NCBI RefSeq assembly: GCF_000430585.1
Contig: NZ_AUMH01000019.1
Location: 21,689-85,688 of the forward strand
DNA length: 64,000 bases
Direction of reading: 5' to 3'
Source: Alicyclobacillus herbarius DSM 13609
Lineage (GTDB): Bacteria > Bacillota > Bacilli > Alicyclobacillales > Alicyclobacillaceae
The number at the start of each line of letters is the position of its first letter. Positions within the stretch are counted from its first letter, which is position 1. The notes below the pieces were generated by a model. The model did not search any database and was not told where the DNA came from. It saw only the letters and a program-made list of their open reading frames with translations. Both the position numbers and the translations under genes were made by a program. Shown piece by piece: positions 51,788 to 63,712 of this stretch.

Positions 51788-51921
51788 CACGCGGACAACA
51801 CCTTTCTGCCCTTACGACGGCGCGCCGCAAGCACCTTGCGGCCATTCTTCGTGCTCATCCGCTTGCGGAACCCATGCACCTTTTTGCGCTTGCGCACGTT
51901 CGGATTGTAGGTCGGCTTCAC
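51787..51921 (-). CDS. rpmH: 50S ribosomal protein L34
   Basis: A 44-residue ribosomal protein reading [27 protein letters not shown] and then [15 protein letters not shown]. It starts with GTG at 51921. It is highly basic and typical in length. It heads the conserved rpmH-rnpA-yidD-yidC-jag series near oriC. Confidence 0.96.
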   Translation of the reverse strand: MKPTYNPNVRKRKKVHGFRKRMSTKNGRKVLAARRRKGRKVLSA

Positions 51922-51956
51922 CCAAGCCACCCCCTTTAACAAAGACACACTATTAG

Positions 51957-52880
51957 CTAGTATACGGGGTTGTCTGAACTTCTGTCAACCACTGGCTGCT
52001 GCCGACCGACGGATCGTGCCACGTCGACAAAGGATTGCACCACCCGCGCCGTTTCCCCGTCGCGCCAAGCCACCCCCATGGCGGCTTTTGGCGCAGGCCC
52101 TGACAACTCCCGATAGACGACGTCGCGCGTGTGTAGGTTGCGGGCCGATTGTGGCACAAACGCCACGCCTAACCCGCCCGCGACCAGTCCGATGACGGTT
52201 TGAAACTCTTTGGCTTCCTGACGGATAACCGGGCTAAAACCCGCTTCTCGACAGAGACGAATGACGGTGTCGTACAGCCCTTCCCAGGTGGTTCGAGCCA
52301 GCGCCACCATCGCCACCCCCCGCAGGTCATCCAGTTCGATTTGGCTTGCTTGAGCGAGCACGTGGTCGCGCGGGACGGCCAACACGCAGTCGGACTCCTG
52401 CACTACCTGCACCGCCAATCCCGCTTCTGCCAACGGCGGACGCACTAACCCGACGTCGATCCCCCCGCGCAGCAGGGCTTGTTCCTGGCTCGGTGTGGAT
52501 AGCTCGTATAACGAAATGGCTACCTGCGGGTGGCGTGCACTGTATTCGCGCAAAATCGCGGGCAGAATGTCGTAGGTGGCCGATCCGACAAACCCCACCG
52601 CCAACTGACCAATTTCGCCCCGGCCGGCCCGCTGCGCGGCCTCTAGGGCGTGGCGCGCCGCGGCCAGCGCCTTGCGCGCTTCCACCAGCATCACTTCCCC
52701 GGCTGGCGTCAACTCCACGCCCCGGCGCCCACGGACGAACAGCGGCGCCCCTACCTCCTCTTCCAACTGACGAATCTGTTGACTTAAAGGCGGTTGCGTG
52801 ATGCGTAGGCGCTCCGCGGCCCGGCCAAAGTGACGCTCTTCGGCCACTGCCACAAAGTACTGGAGATGGCGAAGCTCCAT
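51957..52880 (-). CDS. cidR: LysR-family regulator of the cidAB-like genes
   Basis: A 307-residue LysR-type transcription factor. The N-terminal winged helix has [20 protein letters not shown], then [20 protein letters not shown] and [14 protein letters not shown]. The effector domain (about 90-290) has [20 protein letters not shown] and [19 protein letters not shown]. It is divergent from the cidA-like gene, the same arrangement as cidR-cidAB in B. subtilis and S. aureus, where acetate or pyruvate is the effector. cidR is inferred from this context. Confidence 0.85.
   Translation of the reverse strand: MELRHLQYFVAVAEERHFGRAAERLRITQPPLSQQIRQLEEEVGAPLFVRGRRGVELTPAGEVMLVEARKALAAARHALEAAQRAGRGEIGQLAVGFVGSATYDILPAILREYSARHPQVAISLYELSTPSQEQALLRGGIDVGLVRPPLAEAGLAVQVVQESDCVLAVPRDHVLAQASQIELDDLRGVAMVALARTTWEGLYDTVIRLCREAGFSPVIRQEAKEFQTVIGLVAGGLGVAFVPQSARNLHTRDVVYRELSGPAPKAAMGVAWRDGETARVVQSFVDVARSVGRQQPVVDRSSDNPVY
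51959..51988 (-). promoter_or_regulatory. Promoter of rpmH
   Basis: TTGACA (complement of 51983-51988) and TATACT (complement of 51959-51964) are 18 bases apart on the minus strand, about 40 bases before the rpmH start. The -35 element is inside the 3' end of the LysR-type gene. Confidence 0.75.
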
Positions 52881-52900
52881 CCGCCTGGATCCTCCTTTTC

Positions 52901-52915
52901 ATTCGCAATATGAAT
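52901..52915. promoter_or_regulatory. LysR-type operator candidate
   Basis: ATTCGCAATATGAAT has ATTC/GAAT arms and fits the T-N11-A LysR-box pattern. It is placed 20 bases upstream of the cidR start in the divergent spacer. Confidence 0.45.
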
Positions 52916-53083
52916 CAAATCTAGTCTGATTATATATTGGACGAATCGCGATGCGCGGAGTACATTGGCGAAGGATCCGTTCCACGCTGGATCCGTCCAC
53001 ATACCGCATGCGGATCGAAATCTGCAGTTGACCGCGGGGAGATGTGGATAAGTTTCCGCGATAAAGAAACGGAGGGAAAAGCG

Positions 53084-53530
53084 ATGACTTGGCTGCGGCG
53101 CGCCTGGACGATTGTTTGGCAGGTGGCGTTGCTCTGGGGAATCGATGAGGCGGCCAACCTCATCGTCCACGACCTGCACATTCCCCTTCCTGGCAGTATC
53201 TTTGGTTGTCTATTGCTGTTTGCGCTGCTTTGTCTGCGGGTTGTGCCCGTAGCCTGGCTGGAGCAAGGAGCCAACTGGCTCCTGGCGCAACTGCTGTTGT
53301 TCTTTGTGCCGTCTGCAGTCGGCATCATCCAGTACAAGCACCTCATGTGGACAGAAGGTGGGCGGCTGTTGGCCGTGATGGGACTGGGAACGGTATTGGT
53401 GATGGCCGTCACCGGTCTGATTGCGGAATGGTTCCCAAAGGCCTTGGAACGCAGCAAACGGACGTCGATGAACCGCGACTCGGAGAACACCTCCGTGACG
53501 TCGAAAACCTATGGGGGGAGTTCATCGTGA
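53084..53530 (+). CDS. cidA: CidA/LrgA family holin-like protein
   Basis: A 148-residue membrane protein with four transmembrane helices (WQVALLWGIDEAANLIV, LPGSIFGCLLLFALLCL, LLAQLLLFFVPSAVGIIQY, LAVMGLGTVLVMAVTGLIAE). LPGSIFG and FFVPSAVG are family hallmarks. The family acts in holin-like control of murein hydrolases and in pyruvate transport. The start at 53084 has GGAGGG well placed; the open frame upstream is not used. It overlaps the next gene by 4 bases. Confidence 0.9.
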   Translation: MTWLRRAWTIVWQVALLWGIDEAANLIVHDLHIPLPGSIFGCLLLFALLCLRVVPVAWLEQGANWLLAQLLLFFVPSAVGIIQYKHLMWTEGGRLLAVMGLGTVLVMAVTGLIAEWFPKALERSKRTSMNRDSENTSVTSKTYGGSSS

Positions 53531-54243
53531 GTGGCATAAGCGTCCATGAAATGAGCGTCGCTGGAATCACCGCCGCCAGCTTTCTGGCACTTACAGTCGG
53601 GTTGTACGGATTGTGCCGCAAGATACACCGGCGTTGGCCCTATACCTTGCTGTCCCCGATGTTGACCTGTCTCGTCGCGACTCTTCTAGTGCTCGCTTTA
53701 TGCCATATCCCGTACGCGACATATATGTCGGGCGCGCATTGGCTGACGGCGCTTTTGCAGCCGGCAACGGTGGCGTTCGCCGTGCCTCTGTACCGGCACC
53801 GCCATGCACTCCTCCGCCATGCTCCGACCATCGCCTTGGCGCTGCTTGTCGGCAGTGTCACCGCAATCTGCACTTCGTTCGGACTCGCCAAAGTGGTCCA
53901 CCTTGGACAAACCGTGGCCATCAGCATGGCGCCCAGGTCCATCACCACCCCGATTGCCATCCAGATTGCACAAACCATAGGCGGCAACCCGGTCTTAACC
54001 GCGACCTTCGTCATTTGTACAGGGATTCTCGGCAGCATCCTCGGGCCCTGGCTGATTCGCATCCTCCGCATTCAATCTCCGCTTGGCCGCGGCATCCTCT
54101 TCGGCATGGGGGCACACGGCATAGGCACCAGCAAGGCGTTTGAATTTGGCTCCGAAGAAGGCACCTTCTCCACCCTGGCCATGGTGCTCGCCGCCCTGCT
54201 TGGGGTGCTGGCAGCCCCGCTGCTGCTGCGTCTTTGGATGTAG
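53527..54243 (+). CDS. cidB: CidB/LrgB family protein
   Basis: A 238-residue LrgB-type membrane protein with about seven helices. It has the family motif MAPRSITTPIAIQIAQTIGG (about 135-155), FVICTGILGSILGPW and FGMGAHGIGTSKAFEFGSEEG. GTG at 53527 overlaps the cidA stop (GTGA). It is the partner of the CidA-like protein, and ends just before the oriC boxes, 20 bases upstream of the first DnaA box. Confidence 0.93.
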   Translation: MSGISVHEMSVAGITAASFLALTVGLYGLCRKIHRRWPYTLLSPMLTCLVATLLVLALCHIPYATYMSGAHWLTALLQPATVAFAVPLYRHRHALLRHAPTIALALLVGSVTAICTSFGLAKVVHLGQTVAISMAPRSITTPIAIQIAQTIGGNPVLTATFVICTGILGSILGPWLIRILRIQSPLGRGILFGMGAHGIGTSKAFEFGSEEGTFSTLAMVLAALLGVLAAPLLLRLWM

Positions 54244-54254
54244 ACGCAGGGCAG

Positions 54255-54640
54255 CGGCCACTTATCCACGTTATCCACAGAATTGTCCACACCCCCCCAA
54301 CCCTCTTCGATGCAATCTTTCATATCCTCCACACCGTATCCACATGTTTATCCACATGTGAACACCTTGTTTAGAAGCGGTTGTGGAAAATGTGCGACTT
54401 GTGGATAAGTCGGCGACAGCGATTGCCTTTTCTCGACACGCTCTGCTATAATCTGCGGTGCCACACGCAGCGGGGCTGTGTATAACTGAGAATTATCCAC
54501 AAAGTTGTCCACACCTTGTGGATAACTTTACTCACACAATCCAACCCTGTTGACAACTAGACGGCGTTATTCACAATCCACAGCTTCCTTGCCATTCCGG
54601 ACACACAATTTCTTATTCCCACTACAGGCTCACGGGTGAA
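54255..54640. other. oriC: oriC, left part upstream of dnaA (DnaA-box cluster)
   Basis: About ten DnaA boxes in 320 bases. Exact TTATCCACA copies are at 54271, 54348 and 54493 (plus) and 54400 and 54517 (as TGTGGATAA). Near matches are at 54262, 54283 (TTGTCCACA), 54336, 54382, 54505 (TTGTCCACA) and 54567 (TTATTCACA). Boxes occur in both orientations in two groups either side of the dnaA promoter, suggesting dnaA autoregulation. This is the incAB-like half of a bipartite origin. Confidence 0.9.
54424..54452 (+). promoter_or_regulatory. dnaA promoter
   Basis: TTGCCT (54424-54429) and a perfect TATAAT (54447-54452) are 17 bases apart. The flanking DnaA boxes at 54400 and 54493 would let DnaA repress it. 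The 5' leader would be about 205 bases long. Confidence 0.7.
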
Positions 54641-54666
54641 TCCGCAAGGGGAGGTCTTTGGCGTCG

Positions 54667-56049
54667 ATGAGCTCTCAATACGATGCCCAGTTTTTCAATC
54701 GCGCCTGGGAACAAGTCCTAGCGCATATGCAAGCTACGATGAGCGGCCCCAGTTATACGACCTGGTTTGGCGAGACACAAATCATCGATTACAACTCAGA
54801 AAAGAACCGGATTACGGTGCTGTGCCCAACCGACATTTCTCGCCGCTGGCTGGAAGAGCGCTACACATCGCAGATCCACGACCTGCTCCTCGCCGCCACC
54901 GGTCAGACTTTTCAACTCCGGTTTACGACCAATCCCAATCTCCCGGCAGAGGAAGCGCAGTCCCGGCAGGCTTCGACAGCTCTCGAAGACGAGGAAGAAA
55001 GCCCCTTCCCGAGCACAGATCAGACACGGCTCAACCCGCGCTACACGTTCGAAACGTTTGTCATTGGCGCCAGCAACCGGTTTGCGCATGCAGCCTGCCT
55101 GGCCGTCGCTGAGGCCCCAGCAAACGCTTACAACCCGCTGTTCATCTACGGCGGGGTCGGCCTTGGCAAGACGCATCTCATGCACGCCATCGGCCACTTC
55201 GTACTGCAAAACCACCCGGGCGCAAAGGTGTTGTACATCACGTCCGAGCGGTTCACCAACGACTTTATCCACGCCATTCGCGACAACACGACGCGCGACT
55301 TTCGCAATCACTACCGGTCCATCGACGTCCTGTTGATCGACGATATCCAGTTCCTTGCAAAAAAAGAAGGAATCCAGGAAGAGTTTTTCCACACGTTCAA
55401 TACACTGCACGAAAACGGAAAACAGATTGTGATTTCCAGCGATCGTCCACCGAAGGAAATTCAAACTCTGGAAGACCGGCTGCGATCCCGCTTCGAATGG
55501 GGACTCCTTACCGACATCCAGGCGCCCGACCTGGAGACCCGTGTGGCCATCCTGCAGCGCAAGGCCAAGGCAGACGGACTCCATATTCCCAGCGATGTTC
55601 ATTACTACATCGCCAGCCAGTTCGATTCCAACATCCGCGAGCTCGAGGGAGCCTTGATTCGCGTCATCGCCTATTCCTCTCTGGTCAACGAAGACATCAC
55701 GGTGGAATTGGCGGAGCAGGCGCTGCAAGACATGATTCGGTCCGACAAACACAAGACCATCACGGTCGCCCAGATTCAAAAAGTGGTCGGCGACCACTTT
55801 GGGCTAAAGGTCGATGAACTGAAAGCGAAGCGGCGGACCAAGAACGTCGTCTTGCCGCGGCAACTCGCCATGTATCTGGCGCGGGAACTGACTGAGTTGT
55901 CGCTGCCCCGCATCGGCGAGGAATTCGGCGGGCGGGATCACACAACCGTGCTCCATGCCTGCGACCGCATCAGCCAAAGCCTCGAGCGCGATCCGGAGCT
56001 GCAGACGACGGTCAACCGCCTCGCGGAAGCCATTCGCACTCTGTGCTGA
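54667..56049 (+). CDS. dnaA: Chromosomal replication initiator DnaA
   Basis: A 460-residue AAA+ initiator. Domain I begins [20 protein letters not shown] with PSYTTWF. A linker rich in Glu/Ser follows (about 90-120). The AAA+ domain has [35 protein letters not shown], and sensor ISSDRPPKE. Domain IV has [20 protein letters not shown] and the DnaA signature [15 protein letters not shown]. The ATG at 54667 is preferred to the TTG at 54658, which would be only three bases from the Shine-Dalgarno GGGGAGG. It opens the right-hand replication operon. Confidence 0.97.
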   Translation: MSSQYDAQFFNRAWEQVLAHMQATMSGPSYTTWFGETQIIDYNSEKNRITVLCPTDISRRWLEERYTSQIHDLLLAATGQTFQLRFTTNPNLPAEEAQSRQASTALEDEEESPFPSTDQTRLNPRYTFETFVIGASNRFAHAACLAVAEAPANAYNPLFIYGGVGLGKTHLMHAIGHFVLQNHPGAKVLYITSERFTNDFIHAIRDNTTRDFRNHYRSIDVLLIDDIQFLAKKEGIQEEFFHTFNTLHENGKQIVISSDRPPKEIQTLEDRLRSRFEWGLLTDIQAPDLETRVAILQRKAKADGLHIPSDVHYYIASQFDSNIRELEGALIRVIAYSSLVNEDITVELAEQALQDMIRSDKHKTITVAQIQKVVGDHFGLKVDELKAKRRTKNVVLPRQLAMYLARELTELSLPRIGEEFGGRDHTTVLHACDRISQSLERDPELQTTVNRLAEAIRTLC

Positions 56050-56094
56050 AGCGCATGAAGCCTTCCGGCAGAGCGCTCGCCGGACGCCTATCGT

Positions 56095-56280
56095 CTATAC
56101 ACAAGATGCTTTTCCACATGTGGATAACCAGAGGTCTTTTGCGCTACTTTATCCACATGTTATACACAACCCTTTTCCTTGCTAGACAAGGAAATTCACA
56201 TACTTGTCCACATTTCCACCGGGACTACTACGAGTAGTACTATGTATCTGATCTACTCTCCATCTACTACTTACGACGCG
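56095..56280. other. oriC: oriC, right part between dnaA and dnaN (DnaA boxes and unwinding element)
   Basis: Boxes TTTTCCACA/TGTGGATAA meet back to back at 56110-56127. Others are at 56149 (TTATCCACA), 56160 (TTATACACA) and 56204 (TTGTCCACA). Directly after the last box comes a C/T/A-rich tract (56224-56275) with repeated TACTAC/CTACTAC words, a pattern like the DnaA-trio unwinding region found next to a DnaA box in B. subtilis. It also has the 6-bp inverted repeat TACTAC-GA-GTAGTA. This is the likely strand-opening site. Confidence 0.75.
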
Positions 56281-56352
56281 ATTAACACGCGTCCGGCCGC
56301 CCCTCACGACGCTGAGGTGCGAGACCGGATGGGAAGGAGTTCGTGCATTCGG

Positions 56353-57477
56353 ATGAAACTCACCATTCCACAACCAGACCTTGTGCAAATGGTCAACACC
56401 GTGTCCAAGGCGGTGGCGGTTCGTACCCCCAGACAGGTTCTAACCGGCATTCTCCTCGAGGCGTCCGCGAATCGACTGACTGCTACAGCTTATGACCTTG
56501 AACTCGGGATTCAGAACTGGATGACCAGCGAAGAAACCGAAATTCGTGTCGAAGAACCGGGCGCGATTGTATTACCGGCGCGCTACTTCCTCGATGCGAT
56601 TCGGAAGTTGCCGGCTCAGCCTGTCACCCTGGAGACAACCAGCAATTACCTCACCGCCATTCGCTCTGGGCAGGTCGAGTTTCATCTGCACGGCATCGAT
56701 GCGGCTGAATTTCCCCGCCTGCCGGCGTTTCTCGGCGCGGCTTCGATTACGGTCTCCAGCGATATGCTGGCCGCGCTCATTCGTTCGACTGTGTTTGCCA
56801 CCGCGAACACCGAGGTGCGGCCGACCCTGACCGGCATCCACGTGCAGTCCTCCGGGGATACACTCACCTTTACCGCCACGGATGGACTACGCCTGGCGAC
56901 CCGCAGCGTTACCCGCCAGGTGTCCCAAGATACCGAGTGGGACGCGGTACTGCCCGGCAAATCCCTGGTTGAACTATTGAAAATCTTGCCAGACGAGCAG
57001 CTCCCGGTAACCATCCAATTTACGACCAGTCACTGTCTGTTCGCTCAGGCGTCGACTCTGTTTTACACGCGCCTCATCGACGGTGCCTACCCGGACACTA
57101 GCCGTATCATTCCCACCACGCACCGAACGCAGGTGATTGTTGATACCGAATCGTTGACCCATGCCATCGACAGGGCCGCTTTGATTGCCCCGGCGCGGGA
57201 GAACCATATGGTGCGCCTGTACATCGCCGAGGACAGCCTGACCGTTGCCTCCAGTTCCCCGGAGGTTGGCAACGTTTCGGAAAAACTGGACATCGTGGAT
57301 AAACAAGGGGATGATCTGACTATCGCTTTCAACGCGCGCTACGTGCTGGACGCCCTCAAGGTCTGCGATACGCCGGAGGTGCAGATCCAGTTCAACGGCC
57401 CGCAACAGCCGTTTGTCATTCGCCGACTCGGCTATGACGATGGCTTGCAGTTGATTTCCCCGGTCCTGACGAGGTGA
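56353..57477 (+). CDS. dnaN: DNA polymerase III beta clamp
   Basis: The 374-residue sliding clamp that tethers polymerase III. It begins MKLTIPQPDLVQMVNTVSKA and has three repeats of the clamp fold, with ETTSNYLTAIRSGQ, the dimer region, TLTGIHVQSSGDTLTFTATD and the C-terminal FVIRRLGYDDGLQLISPVLT. The open frame extends 58 codons upstream, but the ATG at 56353 gives the normal N-terminus. Its nearest Shine-Dalgarno-like AAGGAG is 13 bases upstream. Confidence 0.95.
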   Translation: MKLTIPQPDLVQMVNTVSKAVAVRTPRQVLTGILLEASANRLTATAYDLELGIQNWMTSEETEIRVEEPGAIVLPARYFLDAIRKLPAQPVTLETTSNYLTAIRSGQVEFHLHGIDAAEFPRLPAFLGAASITVSSDMLAALIRSTVFATANTEVRPTLTGIHVQSSGDTLTFTATDGLRLATRSVTRQVSQDTEWDAVLPGKSLVELLKILPDEQLPVTIQFTTSHCLFAQASTLFYTRLIDGAYPDTSRIIPTTHRTQVIVDTESLTHAIDRAALIAPARENHMVRLYIAEDSLTVASSSPEVGNVSEKLDIVDKQGDDLTIAFNARYVLDALKVCDTPEVQIQFNGPQQPFVIRRLGYDDGLQLISPVLTR

Positions 57478-57490
57478 GAGGTGAATCGGG

Positions 57491-57718
57491 ATGCCTGTGG
57501 TGAACATCCAGTCGGAGTACATGACCCTCAGCCAGTTCCTCAAGCGCATTAACGCGATAGATACCGGCGGCCAGGCGAAATTTTTTCTGCGCGAGCACAC
57601 CGTGCGGGTGAACGGCGAGCCCGAAGTGCGGCGCGGGCGCAAACTGCGACCCGGCGACAAGGTGGAAATTTTCCATCAGGTTTACGTGATTGAGGCATCC
57701 TCCGGTCATGCAGATTGA
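57491..57718 (+). CDS. yaaA: S4-domain protein YaaA
   Basis: A 75-residue S4 RNA-binding domain protein: SEYMTLSQFLKRINAIDTGG, LREHTVRVNGEPEVRRGRKL and R-P-G-D-K-V-E. YaaA/RlbA proteins lie between dnaN and recF in nearly all Firmicutes and associate with ribosome assembly or DNA replication. The ATG has GAGGTG 9 bases before it. It overlaps recF by 11 bases. Confidence 0.95.
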   Translation: MPVVNIQSEYMTLSQFLKRINAIDTGGQAKFFLREHTVRVNGEPEVRRGRKLRPGDKVEIFHQVYVIEASSGHAD

Positions 57719-58841
57719 ACACCTGGTTTTGCGGGATTTCCGCAACTACGTCCTCCAGGAGGTTGAGTTTGCGCCGGGCGTCAACGTGCTGTTGGGCGAA
57801 AACGGACAGGGAAAGACCAACGTCCTCGAAGCCATCTACCTCTTGGCCGTCGGCAAGTCGCACCGCACCAGCCGCGACGTCGATCTCATCCGCTACGGTG
57901 CGGACCAAACGCAGCTTACGGCGGTCATCACGCATCAAGAGCGGCCGTCTCGGCTGCGCCTCGAGTTTGGGAAATTCGGCAAGAAGGCGCATGTCAACGG
58001 CGTTTTACAGTCGAAAATGAGCGATTTCGTCGGCCGCTTTCAAGTTGTCCTGTTTGCCCCGGAGGACCTGCAGCTCGTCAAAGGAGGGCCGGCGGTCCGC
58101 CGCCGCTTCATCGATATCGAGCTGGGTCAGACGCATGCCCGGTATCTGCATCACTTGAGCCAGTACCACCGTACGCTGCAACAGCGCAACCACCTGCTGA
58201 AGCGGCCGTCGCTTGACCTGGATTCCATTTCGGCGTTTGACGATCCGCTCGTTCACCACGGCACCGAGGTAATGGTGCGCCGCCAGCGGTTCATTTCGCT
58301 GCTCCGGGAAATTGCGCGGGAAATCTATACGAGCATCGCAGAGGGTCGAGAGGAGCTCGACTTGCGCTACCAGATGGCCGTCGCCACCCAGGTAGACGGA
58401 CGTTCTACGGAGGACGACCCTTCGTGGTCCGCCGACCAGCTGCAGGCTGTGTTTCAAGCGCAGCTTGAGGCGAAGCTGGGGGCGGATCGGCAACTGGGCT
58501 ATACGAGCGTCGGCCCGCACCGGGACGATTTGGTTCTCTACCTAGACGGCCGGCCGGTGCAGGCGCACGCCAGCCAGGGTCAGCAGCGGACCATCGCCCT
58601 CTCCCTGCGTCTGGCGGAGATTGAACTGATTCGTCGCGAGGTGGGCGAATACCCGGTCTTGCTCTTGGACGACGTGCTCTCTGAGTTGGATGACCACAGG
58701 CAGCGCCAGCTCTTGCTGTCGATGAGCGACAAGGTGCAGACGCTCGTCACCAGCACGGGTCTCTATCAGTTGGGGGACCGCTTAGAGGGGCGTTCACGTT
58801 TGTTTCATGTTCGTTCTGGTATAATACAGAAGGAGGGGTAG
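57708..58841 (+). CDS. recF: DNA repair and recombination protein RecF
   Basis: A 377-residue SMC-like ATPase that loads RecA at gaps. Features are MQIEHLVLRDFRNYVLQEVE at the N-terminus, Walker A LLGENGQGKTNVLEAIYLLA, the signature SQGQQRTIALSLRLAEIELI and Walker B PVLLLDDVLSELDDHRQ. ATG at 57708 lies inside yaaA, so yaaA and recF are overlapped and co-translated. The gene ends at TAG followed at once by the remB start. Confidence 0.96.
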   Translation: MQIEHLVLRDFRNYVLQEVEFAPGVNVLLGENGQGKTNVLEAIYLLAVGKSHRTSRDVDLIRYGADQTQLTAVITHQERPSRLRLEFGKFGKKAHVNGVLQSKMSDFVGRFQVVLFAPEDLQLVKGGPAVRRRFIDIELGQTHARYLHHLSQYHRTLQQRNHLLKRPSLDLDSISAFDDPLVHHGTEVMVRRQRFISLLREIAREIYTSIAEGREELDLRYQMAVATQVDGRSTEDDPSWSADQLQAVFQAQLEAKLGADRQLGYTSVGPHRDDLVLYLDGRPVQAHASQGQQRTIALSLRLAEIELIRREVGEYPVLLLDDVLSELDDHRQRQLLLSMSDKVQTLVTSTGLYQLGDRLEGRSRLFHVRSGIIQKEG

Positions 58842-60990
<2,149 letters not shown>

Positions 60991-61020
60991 GTGGGCACAA
61001 GCGGCGAGGAGTGACACATT

Positions 61021-63471
61021 TTGGCGGAGGAGTTTTCGAGCAAGGTTTTACCGGTTGACATCAGCCAGGAGATTCGCAATTCGTTTATCGACTATGCGAT
61101 GAGCGTGATTGTCAGCCGAGCCATCCCGGATGTGCGGGATGGCTTAAAACCGGTACACCGGCGCATTCTGTACGCAATGTACGAGGTGGGGATGACGCCG
61201 GACAAGCCGTATAAGAAATCGGCCCGCGTGGTCGGCGACGTCTTGGCGAAGTATCACCCGCACGGCGACGCCGCGGTGTACGACGCCTTGGTCCGGTTGG
61301 CGCAGGACTTTTCCACCCGCTATCCGCTCGTCGACGGGCATGGCAACTTCGGATCGATTGACGGGGATGCGGCCGCGGCGATGCGCTACACGGAGTCGCG
61401 CATGTCGGCGATTGCGATGGAACTTCTGCGCGACATCAACAAAGAAACGGTCGATTTTGGCCCCAACTACGATGAGAGCGAGCAAGAGCCACTCGTTCTG
61501 CCGTCGCGGTTTCCCAACTTGTTGGTGAACGGATCGTCCGGGATTGCGGTCGGTATGGCGACGAACATCCCGCCGCACAACCTGCGCGAGGTGATCGACG
61601 GCGTTGTCATGATGATTGACAACCCGGAAGTGACGGTGGAGGAGCTGATGCGTGCGGTCAAAGGACCAGATTTTCCGACCGGCGGCATCATTCTCGGCCG
61701 AGACGGCATCCGCCAGGCGTACGTGAGCGGCCGTGGGTCGATCACGGTACGTGCGTCGACCCAGTTTGAGGAGATGTCGGGCGGAAAGACCCGCATCGTG
61801 GTCAATGAGATCCCGTATCAGCAGAACAAGGCCCGGTTGATTGAAAAGATTGCGGAGCTGACCCGGGACAAAAAGATTGACGGCATTACGGATTTGCGCG
61901 ACGAGTCGGACCGCAACGGGATGCGCATCGTCATTGAACTGCGGCGGGACGTACGCCCGCAGGTCGTCTTAAACAATCTGTTCAAGCACACCGGGCTGCA
62001 GACGAGCTTTGGCATCATCAACCTGGCGCTGGTAAACGGCGAGCCGAAAGTACTCGGCTTGGCGGACATGATTCGCTTGTACATCGACCACCAGCGCGAC
62101 GTGGTCCGCCGGCGCATCCAGTATGACCTGAATAAGGCGGAGGCACGCGCACACATCTTAGAAGGACTGCGCATCGCGCTCGATCACCTGGATGAAGTGA
62201 TTGCGCTCATCCGCGGGTCGCGCACCACTGAGGAGGCACGCGACGGCCTGATGAGCCGCTTTGGCCTCAGTCAGGAGCAAGCGCAGGCCATCCTCGACAT
62301 GCGTCTGCAGCGCCTGACGGGTCTGGAACGGGAGAAGATTGAGAACGAGTATAAGGAACTGTTGGCTCTGATTGCCGAGCTGCGGGGGATTCTCGCGGAC
62401 GAGCGAAAGCTGTTGGGAGTCATCCGACAGGAGCTATTGGAGATCCGCGAGAAATATGGAGATGAGCGTCGAACCCGCATCGTCGCGGCGGAGGGCGAGA
62501 TCAACGAGGAAGACCTAATTCCGGTCCAGGATGTGGCTGTCACTTTAACCCACGCCGGATACGTGAAGCGTCTGCCGGTGGCGACGTATCACACGCAGCG
62601 GCGGGGCGGCCGCGGCATTACGATGATGGGAACACGGGAGGAGGATTTTGTGGAACACATGTTCATCACCTCGTCCCACGATTCCCTGCTGTTCTTTACC
62701 GACAAGGGCCGGGTGTACAGCCTGAAGGCTTATGAGATTCCGGAGTTCAGTCGTCAGGCGAAAGGCATTCCCATCATCAATTTGCTGCAGCTGGAGTCGG
62801 GGGAACAGATTACGACGGTCATCCCGATGCCGAGCCTGGATACGGAGGAAGCCCAGGGAAAATCGTTGTTCTTTGCCACCCGGCAGGGCATCGTCAAGAA
62901 GACCAGCTTGACGGAGTTTGAGAACATCCGTAAATCCGGGCTCATCGCGATTCACCTGCGGGATGATGATAAGGTGGTTGGCGTACGGTTGACCGACGGC
63001 CAGCGGGATATCATTCTGGCCACGCAAAGGGGCATGTCCATCCGTTTCACGGAAACGGATGTGCGCCTGATGGGGCGAACGGCCACGGGGGTCAAAGGCA
63101 TCCAGCTAGCCGAGGGCGACGAAGTGGTCGGCATGGATGTGGTCGACGAGAACGCCGATGTGCTGGTGGTGACCAGCCGCGGCTACGGAAAGAAAACCCC
63201 TGTATCGGACTACCGCGTGCAAACCCGCGGGGGCAAGGGCATCAAGACGGTCAATTGCACGGAGAAAAACGGTGTGGTCGTCGGCCTGAAGATGGTGCAG
63301 GATGAAGATGACCTGATGATTATCACCAATGCGGGTGTTACCATTCGCATTCACGTGGCGGACATTTCGACCCTGGGGCGGCTGACGCAAGGCGTAAAAC
63401 TCATCAACGTCCCAGAGGGCGAGGAAGTGGCCACAGTGGCCCGCGTGGCCGCAAATTCGGATGAGGATTAA
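61021..63471 (+). CDS. gyrA: DNA gyrase subunit A
   Basis: The 816-residue breakage-reunion subunit. It has [20 protein letters not shown], catalytic Tyr123 in MRYTESRM and the GyrA box [15 protein letters not shown] in the first blade of the C-terminal pinwheel (about 500-800), which makes it a gyrase and not topoisomerase IV. In the quinolone-sensing loop [13 protein letters not shown], residue 84 is Ala where E. coli has Ser83; Asp88 is kept. It starts with TTG at 61021, 8 bases after GGAG. It is followed by a tiny membrane ORF. Confidence 0.97.
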   Translation: MAEEFSSKVLPVDISQEIRNSFIDYAMSVIVSRAIPDVRDGLKPVHRRILYAMYEVGMTPDKPYKKSARVVGDVLAKYHPHGDAAVYDALVRLAQDFSTRYPLVDGHGNFGSIDGDAAAAMRYTESRMSAIAMELLRDINKETVDFGPNYDESEQEPLVLPSRFPNLLVNGSSGIAVGMATNIPPHNLREVIDGVVMMIDNPEVTVEELMRAVKGPDFPTGGIILGRDGIRQAYVSGRGSITVRASTQFEEMSGGKTRIVVNEIPYQQNKARLIEKIAELTRDKKIDGITDLRDESDRNGMRIVIELRRDVRPQVVLNNLFKHTGLQTSFGIINLALVNGEPKVLGLADMIRLYIDHQRDVVRRRIQYDLNKAEARAHILEGLRIALDHLDEVIALIRGSRTTEEARDGLMSRFGLSQEQAQAILDMRLQRLTGLEREKIENEYKELLALIAELRGILADERKLLGVIRQELLEIREKYGDERRTRIVAAEGEINEEDLIPVQDVAVTLTHAGYVKRLPVATYHTQRRGGRGITMMGTREEDFVEHMFITSSHDSLLFFTDKGRVYSLKAYEIPEFSRQAKGIPIINLLQLESGEQITTVIPMPSLDTEEAQGKSLFFATRQGIVKKTSLTEFENIRKSGLIAIHLRDDDKVVGVRLTDGQRDIILATQRGMSIRFTETDVRLMGRTATGVKGIQLAEGDEVVGMDVVDENADVLVVTSRGYGKKTPVSDYRVQTRGGKGIKTVNCTEKNGVVVGLKMVQDEDDLMIITNAGVTIRIHVADISTLGRLTQGVKLINVPEGEEVATVARVAANSDED

Positions 63472-63484
63472 GGGGGCGAATACC

Positions 63485-63595
63485 ATGACCGGATGGGAAC
63501 GCTTTGCTATCGAGCAAAGTGGCATGTTTATCGGCTTCTTCGTCCTGGTTGGGCTGGCATTCTTGGTGTTTAACGCGGTCTTACGCCGGGATTGA
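63485..63595 (+). CDS. Small membrane protein after gyrA (36 residues)
   Basis: ATG 13 bases after the gyrA stop, with AAGGGGG ahead. It reads MTGWERFAIEQSGMFIGFFV, L-V-G-L-A-F-L, V-F-N-A-V-L-R-R-D, that is a polar start, one membrane helix and a positive end. The good ribosome site, close spacing and helix-flanking charges favour expression with gyrA. A terminator follows. No family is recognised. Confidence 0.55.
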   Translation: MTGWERFAIEQSGMFIGFFVLVGLAFLVFNAVLRRD

Positions 63596-63666
63596 ACTCC
63601 GACTCACGGGCAGCGACGCTTTGAGCGTGATCTCCTGCCCAACAACAATGGTGCTGTGAAGCAAGT

Positions 63667-63712
63667 AACCGCCCCGAAGACGTCAACCTATACGGGGGCG
63701 GTTATTTGTTTT
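63667..63712 (+). terminator. Intrinsic terminator ending the gyrBA transcript
   Basis: AACCGCCCC (63667-63675) pairs with GGGGCGGTT (63695-63703), 19-base loop, followed by ATTTGTTTT. It separates the replication operon from the promoter at the right edge. Confidence 0.85.
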
